The position numbers and the translations under genes were made by a program. Below are positions 14,586 through 21,250 of a stretch of DNA of 21,250 bases, one piece after another (within the stretch, counting starts at the first letter, position 1; each line of letters begins with the position of its first letter). Under the pieces are notes generated by a model that did not search any database, was not told the DNA's origin, and was given only the letters and a program-made list of their open reading frames with translations. The DNA is from HGM10611 sp964384805. GTDB taxonomy: Bacteria > Bacillota_I > Bacilli_A > ML615J-28 > CAG-313. The DNA lies in contig CAYLLO010000022.1 in assembly GCA_964384805.1 (NCBI GenBank), positions 1-21,250 on the forward strand, written 5' to 3'.

Positions 14586-15867
14586 ATGTATCTCCCTTAT
14601 TATAATCATAAACGTCGGCACAAGCAGATTTCCATTTTTTATCATAAAGATTATGAATTTCTTCTGATGCTAAAGTCCATTTTATTAAACATCGTTCAAA
14701 ATCATCTGGTACTATCATATAATAATTATTATTTGAATAAAACTCTAAATATCCCTTTGTAGAAAGAGTGAGAGAATAAATTGTTTGAGGTTTAAAGCTA
14801 AAATCCCCATTTTGACCACTAAAAAATAACCCTTCATTAGTAAGCTTAATCTCCCCAACTGCTAAGACTTCTCTACTTTTTGATTCTTTTCGTAATTTAT
14901 CCAATTTTAAAGTACAAATAGACCCCTTTAAAGATAATTCAAAATTATCATCTATAATTTCTTCAGCAATACATCTACGTTGCCATTTATACCATTCATC
15001 AATATCTTTGGGAACCTTATTTCCTTTGACTTTCACTAAATCATAGTATTCATTTACTCTTATCTTTAATCCACAATGTTTACAAATAATTGTGTCGTAT
15101 TCAACATATATACCATCTTCTTTTTTACAATCGGGACACTTGTATAGTATTTTATCAATTCCAAAAGCATTTGCTTTTTTACCTTTATATTTATTACGTG
15201 CAACTCTATTATACTCAAAATCATTATATCTAATTTTTTCTAATAATAACTTATAAATTTGTTCATCGCTTAGTTCTTCTAACATATCAGGGGTTAAAAC
15301 CAAACTAAAGTTAATTGAAATATGTCCTTTTTTACGATCTTTAGAATAACGATTAGTAGCAAGATATGCCCCTTTTGATGTTGAAACAACAATATTAGCT
15401 TTACTGCGTTTAATAAATTGAATAGTCGCAGGATTGATAGGATGAGTACTTCCACTTGTTGATTGAATGCCTTCAGGAAAAATTCCAACTGTTCCATTGC
15501 GTTTTAAAACCCTCAAAATATTCTTCATACAAACAATGTCAGGCTGATATAAATATTTAGAAATAACACCTAATTTAATAAATAAATAGTATAACCCTTT
15601 TTTAATAATGTTTTGGTATCCACATACTATATTAATATCTTTACGTTTAAAACCATAAATCATATAAATAAATTCCATTCTTGAGGCATGTGAAGCAAGT
15701 AAAATAGTAGGTCCTTTTTTAATAACTTTAGGATTATAATCATAATTAAACTTAACTTTATAAAGTTTATTAAGAATACCTAGTACGCACATTGTTATAA
15801 ACATTAAAAATGAATGAGGTTTTTTAATTTTCCTATTTATAAGCTTTGTTTTTAAATCTTTTTTCAC
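14578..15867 (-). CDS. Lysophospholipid acyltransferase-like protein with zinc ribbon and extra C-terminal domain
   Basis: 429 residues. A hydrophobic segment (about 19-36) is followed by a PlsC/LPLAT-like domain. The catalytic motif H-x4-D appears as His60-x4-Glu65 (ASHASRMEF), and the acyl-acceptor motif FPEG is at 130-133, followed by a serine/threonine-rich stretch. A four-cysteine zinc ribbon comes next: C244-x2-C247 and C262-x2-C265 (CPDC and CKHC). The C-terminal part (about 305-410) is predicted by eye to be beta-rich, with LTNEGLFFSG and YLEFYSNNNYYMI, resembling a PH/GRAM-type fold, but I cannot name it with certainty. The start is a GTG with AAAGGAAA upstream. It overlaps the transporter gene. 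Glu replacing the usual Asp in the catalytic motif is odd, so activity may be altered. Confidence 0.72.
   Translation of the reverse strand: MKKDLKTKLINRKIKKPHSFLMFITMCVLGILNKLYKVKFNYDYNPKVIKKGPTILLASHASRMEFIYMIYGFKRKDINIVCGYQNIIKKGLYYLFIKLGVISKYLYQPDIVCMKNILRVLKRNGTVGIFPEGIQSTSGSTHPINPATIQFIKRSKANIVVSTSKGAYLATNRYSKDRKKGHISINFSLVLTPDMLEELSDEQIYKLLLEKIRYNDFEYNRVARNKYKGKKANAFGIDKILYKCPDCKKEDGIYVEYDTIICKHCGLKIRVNEYYDLVKVKGNKVPKDIDEWYKWQRRCIAEEIIDDNFELSLKGSICTLKLDKLRKESKSREVLAVGEIKLTNEGLFFSGQNGDFSFKPQTIYSLTLSTKGYLEFYSNNNYYMIVPDDFERCLIKWTLASEEIHNLYDKKWKSACADVYDYNKGDTYE
15294..15497 (-). other. Spurious overlapping reading frame inside the acyltransferase gene
   Basis: A 67-codon minus-strand frame fully contained in the acyltransferase-like gene. 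It shows no motif and its leucine/isoleucine-rich composition follows from AT-rich out-of-frame codons. Listed only so that it is not mistaken for a gene. Confidence 0.1.
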
Positions 15868-15899
15868 GACTTTATTTTCCTTTAAACTACTCTAGCCCT

Positions 15900-15930
15900 A
15901 TTATAACATAGAAAATATTATTTTTAACAA
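15900..15930 (-). promoter_or_regulatory. Promoter of the acyltransferase-transporter operon
   Basis: Minus strand extended -10 element TG-n-TATAAT (TATAAT at 15900-15905) with TTGTTA (15925-15930) at a long 19-base spacing. The predicted leader is about 25 bases. The region from here to 16080 holds no gene; it is AT-rich with a second isolated TATAAT at 15930-15935 and a TTGACT at 15945-15950. Confidence 0.5.
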
Positions 15931-16080
15931 TTATAAATAAAAAAAGTCAATATATTCCATTATTTCACTCTTATTTTAATGATTTTTAAACAATAAATGA
16001 GAAATTTTAATAATTAATTAAATAAACAATCACTATTTAAACTTGAGCCAATTCTTTCAAATAACTTTTTATTTATATTT

Positions 16081-16104
16081 TAAAAAACTTGCTTTTGCAA
16101 GTTT
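16081..16104 (-). terminator. Intrinsic terminator after the LysM gene
   Basis: An 8-bp perfect stem AAACTTGC (16085-16092) with GCAAGTTT (16097-16104), loop of four, then a short T run on the minus strand. It begins 3 bases after the LysM stop codon. Confidence 0.85.
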
Positions 16105-16107
16105 CTT

Positions 16108-16554
16108 TTAAATATAAATTACCGAGTCTTTTTTTAACCAATTATTAGCATTAAGTTCTAAAATTTCGGTTGCTGATAGCCCTGTTTTACGCATAATAGT
16201 AATTAGCGTATCACCTTCTTCAATTTTATATGTTCTAAGCGTTTTGGGAATACTAATAGATTGCCCTTCTTTTAAAACTAATTTGCCAAAATCATTATAT
16301 TTACCTAAATCTATTGGTGTTACTTTTAACACTTCAGCAATTTTTTCAATAGTATCATTATCTTTAGTAATATATTTATCAACATATACTTCATCTTTAT
16401 TATTTATTGGAATAAATAATTCTTGATTAGGATATAACGTATTACTAGTTAAGGTATTAATATCTACTATTTCAGCAATAGTCGTTCCATATTTTTTAGC
16501 AATCGAATAAAGTGAATCACCTTTTTGAACAACATATTTTTCGTAATTACTCAC
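16108..16554 (-). CDS. Three-LysM protein without signal peptide, possibly spore-associated
   Basis: 148 residues from the start chosen here, made almost entirely of three LysM modules: about 7-50 (YVVQKGDSLYSIAKKYGTT), 56-103 (a more divergent YITKDNDTIEKIAEV) and 107-148 (YKIEEGDTLITIMRKTG), the last one ending at the stop. LysM modules bind N-acetylglucosamine-containing polymers such as peptidoglycan. There is no signal peptide or membrane segment. A LysM protein without an export signal recalls SafA-type spore coat or cortex proteins, whose LysM module starts within the first residues, so a sporulation role is inferred. The start is GTG at 16552-16554 with AAAGGAAA upstream; the TTG six codons earlier overlaps that site. 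It is a single-gene unit with its own terminator. A cytoplasmic or leaderless-secreted cell wall protein is the alternative. Confidence 0.78.
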   Translation of the reverse strand: MSNYEKYVVQKGDSLYSIAKKYGTTIAEIVDINTLTSNTLYPNQELFIPINNKDEVYVDKYITKDNDTIEKIAEVLKVTPIDLGKYNDFGKLVLKEGQSISIPKTLRTYKIEEGDTLITIMRKTGLSATEILELNANNWLKKDSVIYI

Positions 16555-16575
16555 ACAATCATTTCCTTTCAAAAT

Positions 16576-16606
16576 ATTATATGTTTCAATTACTTAAAAG
16601 GTGATT
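16576..16606 (-). promoter_or_regulatory. Putative mother-cell (SigE/SigK-like) promoter of the LysM gene
   Basis: Minus strand CATATAATA at 16575-16583 matches the sporulation -10 patterns CATA-n3-TA and CATA-x-AAT. An ATCACCTT element lies 14 bases upstream, similar to SigE -35 elements, and its AC lies 17 bases before CATA, as for SigK. No acceptable SigA -35 lies at 16-18 bases from the TATAAT. The background is so AT-rich that chance is a real possibility. Confidence 0.33.
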
Positions 16607-16662
16607 TAGTGTTCAATTTATTTTTATATTTTATCAAACCTAATACTATTTAAACTTTAATA

Positions 16663-16693
16663 TATTATTAAATATTTAGTATATTTAATAATA
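16663..16693. repeat. Perfect AT-only inverted repeat
   Basis: A 13-bp perfect inverted repeat, arms 16663-16675 and 16681-16693 (ATTATTAAATAT / ATATTTAATAAT plus one flanking pair), around a 5-base centre TTAGT. It lies between the ltaS terminator and the LysM promoter. No T run follows on either strand, so it does not look like a terminator; an operator or a cruciform are possible. Confidence 0.6.
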
Positions 16694-16730
16694 ATCCTTT
16701 TAAGCTAATACTTTATTCTTACGTCTACAT

Positions 16731-16762
16731 AAAAAAATTAACAAACTATTTAGTTTGTTAAT
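16731..16762 (-). terminator. Intrinsic terminator after ltaS
   Basis: A 12-bp perfect stem (16737-16748 with 16751-16762, containing TTAACAAACTA) with a minimal loop, followed on the minus strand by seven T. It lies 10 bases after the ltaS stop codon. Confidence 0.92.
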
Positions 16763-16772
16763 CAAATATTGA

Positions 16773-18770
16773 TTATTTAAACAATAAATCATTTTTTAAT
16801 ATTTTATCGTTTAAATCTCGTTTTTTTTGATATTGTTCTAATAATTGCTCATTAATATTTATATATGTATCATCTGTCACAATATAATCTTTAGAAGCAA
16901 AACTAATAACAACGCCATCATAAAAAATTAATTCGGTTTTAGTAGTTAATGCTAAAGATTGAACATTACTTAAAGCATCAACCTCAAAATAATATTGTTG
17001 ATTTAACCCAAACAAATTACAAATAGTACTTTGAATAGATGTATTCGATCTAGTAAGAGATATTGTTTGATGTTCTATATTTTCATTCACAATTATAAAT
17101 GGTATATTATTTAAAAGCTCATACTCATATAATTTTTGATTGTTATGTCCATCAGTAATAATTGGATTTAAATTATTTTGAAATTTTTCTGGATAGTCAT
17201 AAAACATATTATATATCGGTGAATCTATACCATGATCTCCATATAACATAATAACTGTATCTTCATACATTCCAAGTTCTTTTAAATATTCAATTGCCTC
17301 TCCTACCGCATAATCAGTATATGCTACATATTCTAAGTATCCTGTAAAAATTTTATTATAACGATTATCTTTAGATAATTCATAATTTATAGGCAATAAA
17401 TTATCTTTATTCTTAAACCATTTTTCATCAGTTCCATTAAGCGGAACCATAAATGGTGTATGATTACTTACTGTAATGGCATAAGCAAAAGTTTTGTTTT
17501 CCGATTCATTCATTTTATCAATCGTTTGTTTCAACAAATCTTCATCACCAATCCAGCGATGAACTTTATTTTCTTCTGTAACAATTAGCTTTTCTGAACC
17601 AAAATGTTCATCGAAACCAAACATATTAGTATGTACATAATTTCTATTATAAAACTTTCCTGCATTAGCATGGGTAGAAAAAGTTGAATATCCCAATTCT
17701 CGAAATAAATTTGGTAATGTTTGGTAGTTATTATCATCATATTTATAAATGGCATAAGAACCACCAGTAGGATATAAACCAGTCATTGCTGTAAACTCTG
17801 CATCTGAAGTATTTCCAATTCCCGTTGAAGTATAAAAATTATTAAAATAAATATTTTCTTTAACTAATCTATTGATATTAGGTGTTACTTCAACATATTC
17901 TCCGTCTATTAAAACTTCTAAACCAATTAAAAAATTATTAAAAGACTCTAGTTGGATAAGTAATAAATTTTTATCTTTAAAAATGCCTGTATATTCATTA
18001 GTTCCATCTGGATCTACAGTTAATAATTTTACTTGTTCTAATGATTCAGCAAGGCTTTGTTCATCTAGTTTTTTATCTTTAAAAATAAGTCCACCAAATT
18101 CATCTACGATATGCCCCAACAAACCCTTATTTTGAACATTATATAGTGGAGTAGTATTGTATTCATACCACGTATTGTTGTTCTTAATATTAAACGATAC
18201 ATTAACTGCTATTAAACAAATTAGACCACTAATCAAAACTCCTAATCCCCATTTAATTTGTTTGGGTCGATTACAATCATAATTTACATCAATTTTTGAT
18301 AATTTCCTATTATAAAAAATATACGTTACACCAAATACTAAAATCGGTGTTAAAAATAATGGTACCGAAAACTTAATGGTATTTGGCAAAGTATCAAATA
18401 AAAAAAATGCTGAATCTCCACTATTAGTTAAATTAAAATTAGCCAAATTATCAAAACAAAACATCATCCCATAGTAATTACAAGTAATGCTTAAAATAAA
18501 TAAGATAATGCTTAAAACAACAGAACAAATTAATAAATAACGATAAAATGTTTTTTTCTTCTTAATGGTTAAAAAACCTATTCCTAACATTATTGCTAAG
18601 CAACTTAAATTACCAACAAAACTACTAATTACCATATAAATTGTTATTTTATATGGAATAATATTTTCAATAACATTAGGAAATGTTAACAAAAAGATGT
18701 TACATAAATTTAATATAATAAATGTTATTACATATACAATTTTAAAAATTTTGCTAGTTTTTTCTGTCAT
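16773..18770 (-). CDS. ltaS: Lipoteichoic acid synthase-family phosphoglycerol transferase
   Basis: 665 residues. Five N-terminal membrane helices (about 9-29, 41-66, 78-98, 131-153 and 174-194) carry an extracellular sulfatase-type domain (about 265-620). Active-site residues of the LtaS family are visible: Glu275 (IQLESF), the nucleophile Thr321 (GNTSDAEFTAMTG), His437 (SNHTPF), and Asp512-His513 (YGDHGI). It transfers glycerol phosphate from phosphatidylglycerol to a glycolipid anchor, building lipoteichoic acid, and is usually cleaved after the membrane part. The length is close to the usual 640-650 residues, with a lysine-rich end. Preceded by GGTGGTG as ribosome binding site. Single gene between its own promoter and terminator. 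Paralogues such as YfnI or YvgJ types cannot be excluded. Confidence 0.93.
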   Translation of the reverse strand: MTEKTSKIFKIVYVITFIILNLCNIFLLTFPNVIENIIPYKITIYMVISSFVGNLSCLAIMLGIGFLTIKKKKTFYRYLLICSVVLSIILFILSITCNYYGMMFCFDNLANFNLTNSGDSAFFLFDTLPNTIKFSVPLFLTPILVFGVTYIFYNRKLSKIDVNYDCNRPKQIKWGLGVLISGLICLIAVNVSFNIKNNNTWYEYNTTPLYNVQNKGLLGHIVDEFGGLIFKDKKLDEQSLAESLEQVKLLTVDPDGTNEYTGIFKDKNLLLIQLESFNNFLIGLEVLIDGEYVEVTPNINRLVKENIYFNNFYTSTGIGNTSDAEFTAMTGLYPTGGSYAIYKYDDNNYQTLPNLFRELGYSTFSTHANAGKFYNRNYVHTNMFGFDEHFGSEKLIVTEENKVHRWIGDEDLLKQTIDKMNESENKTFAYAITVSNHTPFMVPLNGTDEKWFKNKDNLLPINYELSKDNRYNKIFTGYLEYVAYTDYAVGEAIEYLKELGMYEDTVIMLYGDHGIDSPIYNMFYDYPEKFQNNLNPIITDGHNNQKLYEYELLNNIPFIIVNENIEHQTISLTRSNTSIQSTICNLFGLNQQYYFEVDALSNVQSLALTTKTELIFYDGVVISFASKDYIVTDDTYININEQLLEQYQKKRDLNDKILKNDLLFK

Positions 18771-18812
18771 TTATAACACCACCTACAAATAATATGTATC
18801 TAATCAATATTA

Positions 18813-18840
18813 ATTATAGCACAATTTTTTGATGTTTGAA
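18813..18840 (-). promoter_or_regulatory. Promoter of ltaS
   Basis: Minus strand extended -10 element TG-c-TATAAT (TATAAT at 18813-18818) with a moderate TTCAAA (18835-18840) 16 bases upstream. Leader length would be about 35 bases. Confidence 0.6.
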
Positions 18841-18860
18841 GAAAAAAGCATATTTTTTAT

Positions 18861-18886
18861 AAAAAAAATAGTTTGATAATAAACTA
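18861..18886 (-). terminator. Weak intrinsic terminator after thrS
   Basis: A 6-bp AT-rich stem TAGTTT/AAACTA (18869-18874 with 18881-18886) and a 6-base loop, followed on the minus strand by eight T. It lies about 95 bases after the thrS stop. The stem is weak but the T run is long; the rest of the gap shows nothing else. Confidence 0.5.
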
Positions 18887-18979
18887 ATATCTATCAAGTA
18901 GACAACAAATAGTAACAAAATTATTTCCTACCTACTTTAAAGACTTCATACATTATACAAACTATCTTTGTTTTATTTA

Positions 18980-20890
18980 TTATTTACCATAATTTTTAAC
19001 TTCATCACTAACCATTTTTACAAATTCATCTAAAGTCATAGTTACGGAATTGCTAGCTCCATGGTGACGATATGTTATTTCATTATTAACTACTTCTTTA
19101 TCACCTAATACTAAAGTATAAGGTATTTTTTTAGTTTGTGATTCACGAATTTTATAATTCATTTTTTCACTACGAGTATCAATTTCAGCTTTAATTCCTA
19201 CTTCTTTTAAAGTTTTTTGTACTTTTTCTGCATATTCCAAATGTAAATCATTATTTACTGGAACAATCATCATTTGACGAGGAGCAAGCCATAATGGGAA
19301 TACTCCCGCATAGTGTTCAATTAAGATACCGATAAATCTTTCAAAAGATCCAAATAAAGCACGATGTAACATAATTGGACGAACCTTTTCTCCAGTTTCT
19401 GCAACATATGTTAAATCAAAACGTTCTGGCAAATTCATATCTAATTGAATAGTACCACATTGCCAAATACGATTCATTGAATCGCGAAGTTTAAAGTCTA
19501 GTTTTGGACCATAGAAGGCACCATCACCTGGGTTTAGTTTATAACTAATCCCTTTACTTTCTAAAGCTTTAGCAAGTGCTGTTTCTGCTTTATTCCAAGT
19601 TTCAATCTCTCCAATATACTTATCTTCTGGTCTTGTTGATAATTCAATATGATATTTTAATCCAAATACACTATATACATAATCATATAAATCAACGATA
19701 CGTCCGATTTCCTCTTCAATTTGATCTTCAGTAATAAAGATATGAGCATCATCTTGTGTAAAATTACGAACACGGAATAATCCATTCAATGCACCACTTG
19801 CCTCGTGACGATGAACAAGTCCAAGTTCTCCTATTCTTAATGGAAAATCTCGATATGAGTGAATACTATTTTTATAAACTAACATTCCTCCTGGGCAATT
19901 CATTGGTTTAATAGCAAATTCTTTTTCATCAATTGTTGAAATATACATATTTTCTTTGTAGTTAAACCAGTGTCCTGAAATTTCCCACAATTCCTTATTT
20001 AACATAATTGGCGTTTGAACTAATAAATATCCATTTTCAGTATGAATTTTATACCAGAAATCTTCTAATTTACGACGTAAAATCATTCCATTTGGTAACC
20101 AAAATGGAAAACCTGGTCCAAATTCACTTAACATAAATAATTCTAATTCTTTACCTAAACGACGATGATCACGTTTTTTCCGTTCTTCTAAAACTTCTAA
20201 ATGGTTTTTTAATGAAATATCATCAAAGAAACATGTACCGTATACTCTTTGTAATTGGTTACGGTTAGAATCTCCACGCCAATAAGCCCCTGATACATTT
20301 AATAATTTAAAATTCTTAAGCCATTTAGTGTTAGATACATGAGGCCCACGACAAAGATCTGTAAAAGACCCTTGATAATAAATCGTAATTGTTTCTGTAT
20401 CAGATAATTCTGTAATTAATTCTGTTTTATATTCATCATTTTTAAAGATGTCTAAAGCTTCAGTTTTGGATACTTCTTTTCTTTCAATAACTAACGCTGC
20501 ATCAGCCAATGCATGCATTTTCTTTTCAATCTTAACTAAATCATCTTCAGTTAATTTTATATCACCTAAATCCATATCATAATAGAAACCTTCTTCAATT
20601 GCTGGTCCTACTCCAAATTTAACATTAGGATATAACTCTTTAACTGCTGTTGCTAGCAAATGAGCACAAGAATGGTTTAAAACATCTTGTAACTCTTTAA
20701 CATTACCAGTAATTAATTCAATTATTGCATCTTCATATATTGGGTGGGATAAATCATACAATTCACCATTTATTTTCGCAATAATACATTTTTTTACTAA
20801 ACTAACAGAAATACTGTTGGCGATTTCTAATGGTGTTACACCCTTATTAAACTCCTTAATTGTTCCATCTGGAAAAGTAATTTTAATCAT
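18980..20890 (-). CDS. thrS: Threonyl-tRNA synthetase
   Basis: 636 residues, full length. Domains: TGS (about 1-60), the editing domain with H-x3-H (His73, His77) and a later Cys180/His184 pair (DLCRGPH), the class II catalytic core with motif 1 region (about 265-300), the zinc-ligand cysteine Cys332 (MNCPGG), motif 2 (VRNFTQDDAHIF) and motif 3 (HRALFGSFERF), then an anticodon-binding domain starting near PRQMMIVPV. It charges tRNA-Thr and clears mischarged Ser-tRNA-Thr. The ATG has AAGGAGA upstream. Expression is controlled by the T-box leader in front of it. Confidence 0.98.
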   Translation of the reverse strand: MIKITFPDGTIKEFNKGVTPLEIANSISVSLVKKCIIAKINGELYDLSHPIYEDAIIELITGNVKELQDVLNHSCAHLLATAVKELYPNVKFGVGPAIEEGFYYDMDLGDIKLTEDDLVKIEKKMHALADAALVIERKEVSKTEALDIFKNDEYKTELITELSDTETITIYYQGSFTDLCRGPHVSNTKWLKNFKLLNVSGAYWRGDSNRNQLQRVYGTCFFDDISLKNHLEVLEERKKRDHRRLGKELELFMLSEFGPGFPFWLPNGMILRRKLEDFWYKIHTENGYLLVQTPIMLNKELWEISGHWFNYKENMYISTIDEKEFAIKPMNCPGGMLVYKNSIHSYRDFPLRIGELGLVHRHEASGALNGLFRVRNFTQDDAHIFITEDQIEEEIGRIVDLYDYVYSVFGLKYHIELSTRPEDKYIGEIETWNKAETALAKALESKGISYKLNPGDGAFYGPKLDFKLRDSMNRIWQCGTIQLDMNLPERFDLTYVAETGEKVRPIMLHRALFGSFERFIGILIEHYAGVFPLWLAPRQMMIVPVNNDLHLEYAEKVQKTLKEVGIKAEIDTRSEKMNYKIRESQTKKIPYTLVLGDKEVVNNEITYRHHGASNSVTMTLDEFVKMVSDEVKNYGK

Positions 20891-20917
20891 TATTTTTGTC
20901 TCCTTCTTATTTTAAAT

Positions 20918-20941
20918 AAAAAAAGCCCCTCCATAAAGGAC
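20918..20941 (-). terminator. Conditional terminator of the thrS T-box
   Basis: On RNA, GUCCUU (20936-20941) pairs with AGGGGC (20925-20930), including G-U pairs, around loop UAUGG, followed by seven U. It competes with the antiterminator that contains the T-box sequence directly upstream. Confidence 0.8.
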
Positions 20942-21134
20942 GAACTTATCGTGGTACCACCTTAATTCGTAAGTATAACTTACCTTTATCTGAACGATAT
21001 CGGGTTCAACCGGCCTCTATTTCTAGTGCTGCTCCATGGGAGTAACTATTAGGTACTTTTTGTAGTTTTCACTATCCTACATCACTAATAAAAGTATATT
21101 CTAATAATCATATCCATATCAACGCATTTATTAC
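20918..21134 (-). promoter_or_regulatory. T-box riboswitch leader of thrS (tRNA-Thr sensing)
   Basis: The conserved T-box core AAGGTGGTACCACG is at 20950-20963, inside an antiterminator helix pairing CGAAUU with AGUUCG. A terminator hairpin follows (20925-20930 with 20936-20941, then seven T at 20918-20924), using part of the same sequence. A stem III hairpin GTAAGT-TAT-ACTTAC is at 20969-20983. A plausible specifier loop has GAUA/UAUC below and AACU/GGUU above, presenting ACC (Thr) at 21003-21005. The variable base in the T-box bulge is U, fitting a discriminator A. Uncharged tRNA-Thr would favour read-through into thrS. The core is certain; the specifier assignment is an inference. Confidence 0.93.
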
Positions 21135-21140
21135 ATTAGT

Positions 21141-21169
21141 ATTATATAACTTTTTTTATTTTTTGTAAA
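21141..21169 (-). promoter_or_regulatory. Promoter of thrS
   Basis: Minus strand TTTACA (21164-21169, five of six consensus), 17-base spacer, TATAAT (21141-21146). It gives a leader of about 245 bases, normal for a T-box gene. The remaining 81 bases to the right edge are AT-rich with no gene I can support. Confidence 0.8.
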
Positions 21170-21250
21170 GTATTTAGTAATTATTATCTATAATTGTCTG
21201 ATTGTTTTGTGATATATTCAAAATAGTAGTTTTATGAAATTTACAAAATA

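Noticed and set aside
21170..21250. Start of a plus-strand gene at the right edge (ATGAAATTTACAAAATA at 21234)
   Set aside because: Too short to judge, and no ribosome binding site precedes it.
1..21250. CRISPR array, insertion sequence, tRNA or rRNA genes
   Set aside because: No regularly spaced repeats, transposase, terminal inverted repeats or tRNA-like cloverleaf sequences were found on reading both strands.

Overview
All recognisable genes in this AT-rich window lie on the minus strand, so transcription runs from high to low coordinates. The gene content points to a spore-forming, low-GC Gram-positive bacterium (Firmicutes). The evidence is a lipoteichoic acid synthase, a threonyl-tRNA synthetase behind a T-box leader, strong AGGAGG/AGGTGAT ribosome binding sites, TrmFO, and a SpoIIQ-like protein. 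Very low GC with a compact layout suggests an Erysipelotrichia/Coprobacillus-type lineage; that placement is an inference. TGA is used as a stop (dut, cdsA) and tryptophan uses TGG, so this is not a Mycoplasma-type code.

Layout, read in the direction of transcription (right to left). (1) A 70-base edge, then promoter, T-box leader and thrS, with a weak terminator. (2) ltaS as a single gene with its own extended -10 promoter and a strong terminator. (3) A small three-LysM protein without a signal peptide, behind an AT-only perfect inverted repeat and a promoter that looks more like a mother-cell sporulation promoter than a housekeeping one; it has its own terminator. (4) A two-gene operon: a lysophospholipid-acyltransferase-like protein fused to a zinc ribbon and an extra C-terminal domain, overlapping a YfcC-family membrane transporter, then a terminator. 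(5) trmFO, a PHP-family phosphatase, xerC, dut and a GNAT acetyltransferase, tightly packed behind a good promoter. (6) rpsB, tsf, pyrH, frr behind a near-consensus promoter, closed by a terminator. (7) uppS, cdsA, dxr, rseP, a DUF1146 membrane protein and spoIIQ, closed by a terminator at the left edge.

The core order trmFO - xerC - ... - rpsB - tsf - pyrH - frr - uppS - cdsA - dxr - rseP is the classic Firmicutes order. The clpQ-clpY-codY genes that lie between xerC and rpsB in Bacillus are absent; a dUTPase and an acetyltransferase sit there instead. Functionally the window combines translation (ThrRS, S2, EF-Ts, RRF, TrmFO), nucleotide metabolism (UMP kinase, dUTPase), isoprenoid and lipid precursors for the envelope (Dxr, UppS, CdsA, acyltransferase, LtaS), intramembrane proteolysis (RseP), chromosome dimer resolution (XerC) and sporulation (SpoIIQ, perhaps the LysM protein).

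Most of this is conserved housekeeping DNA and I see no clear new defence or mobile system. The parts most worth a second look are the acyltransferase-zinc-ribbon fusion with its coupled transporter, the orphan LysM gene with its inverted repeat, the catalytically degenerate SpoIIQ beside rseP, and the rpsB leader and tail. Several apparent GTG/TTG starts are really part of Shine-Dalgarno sequences, and the starts given here have been corrected for this.
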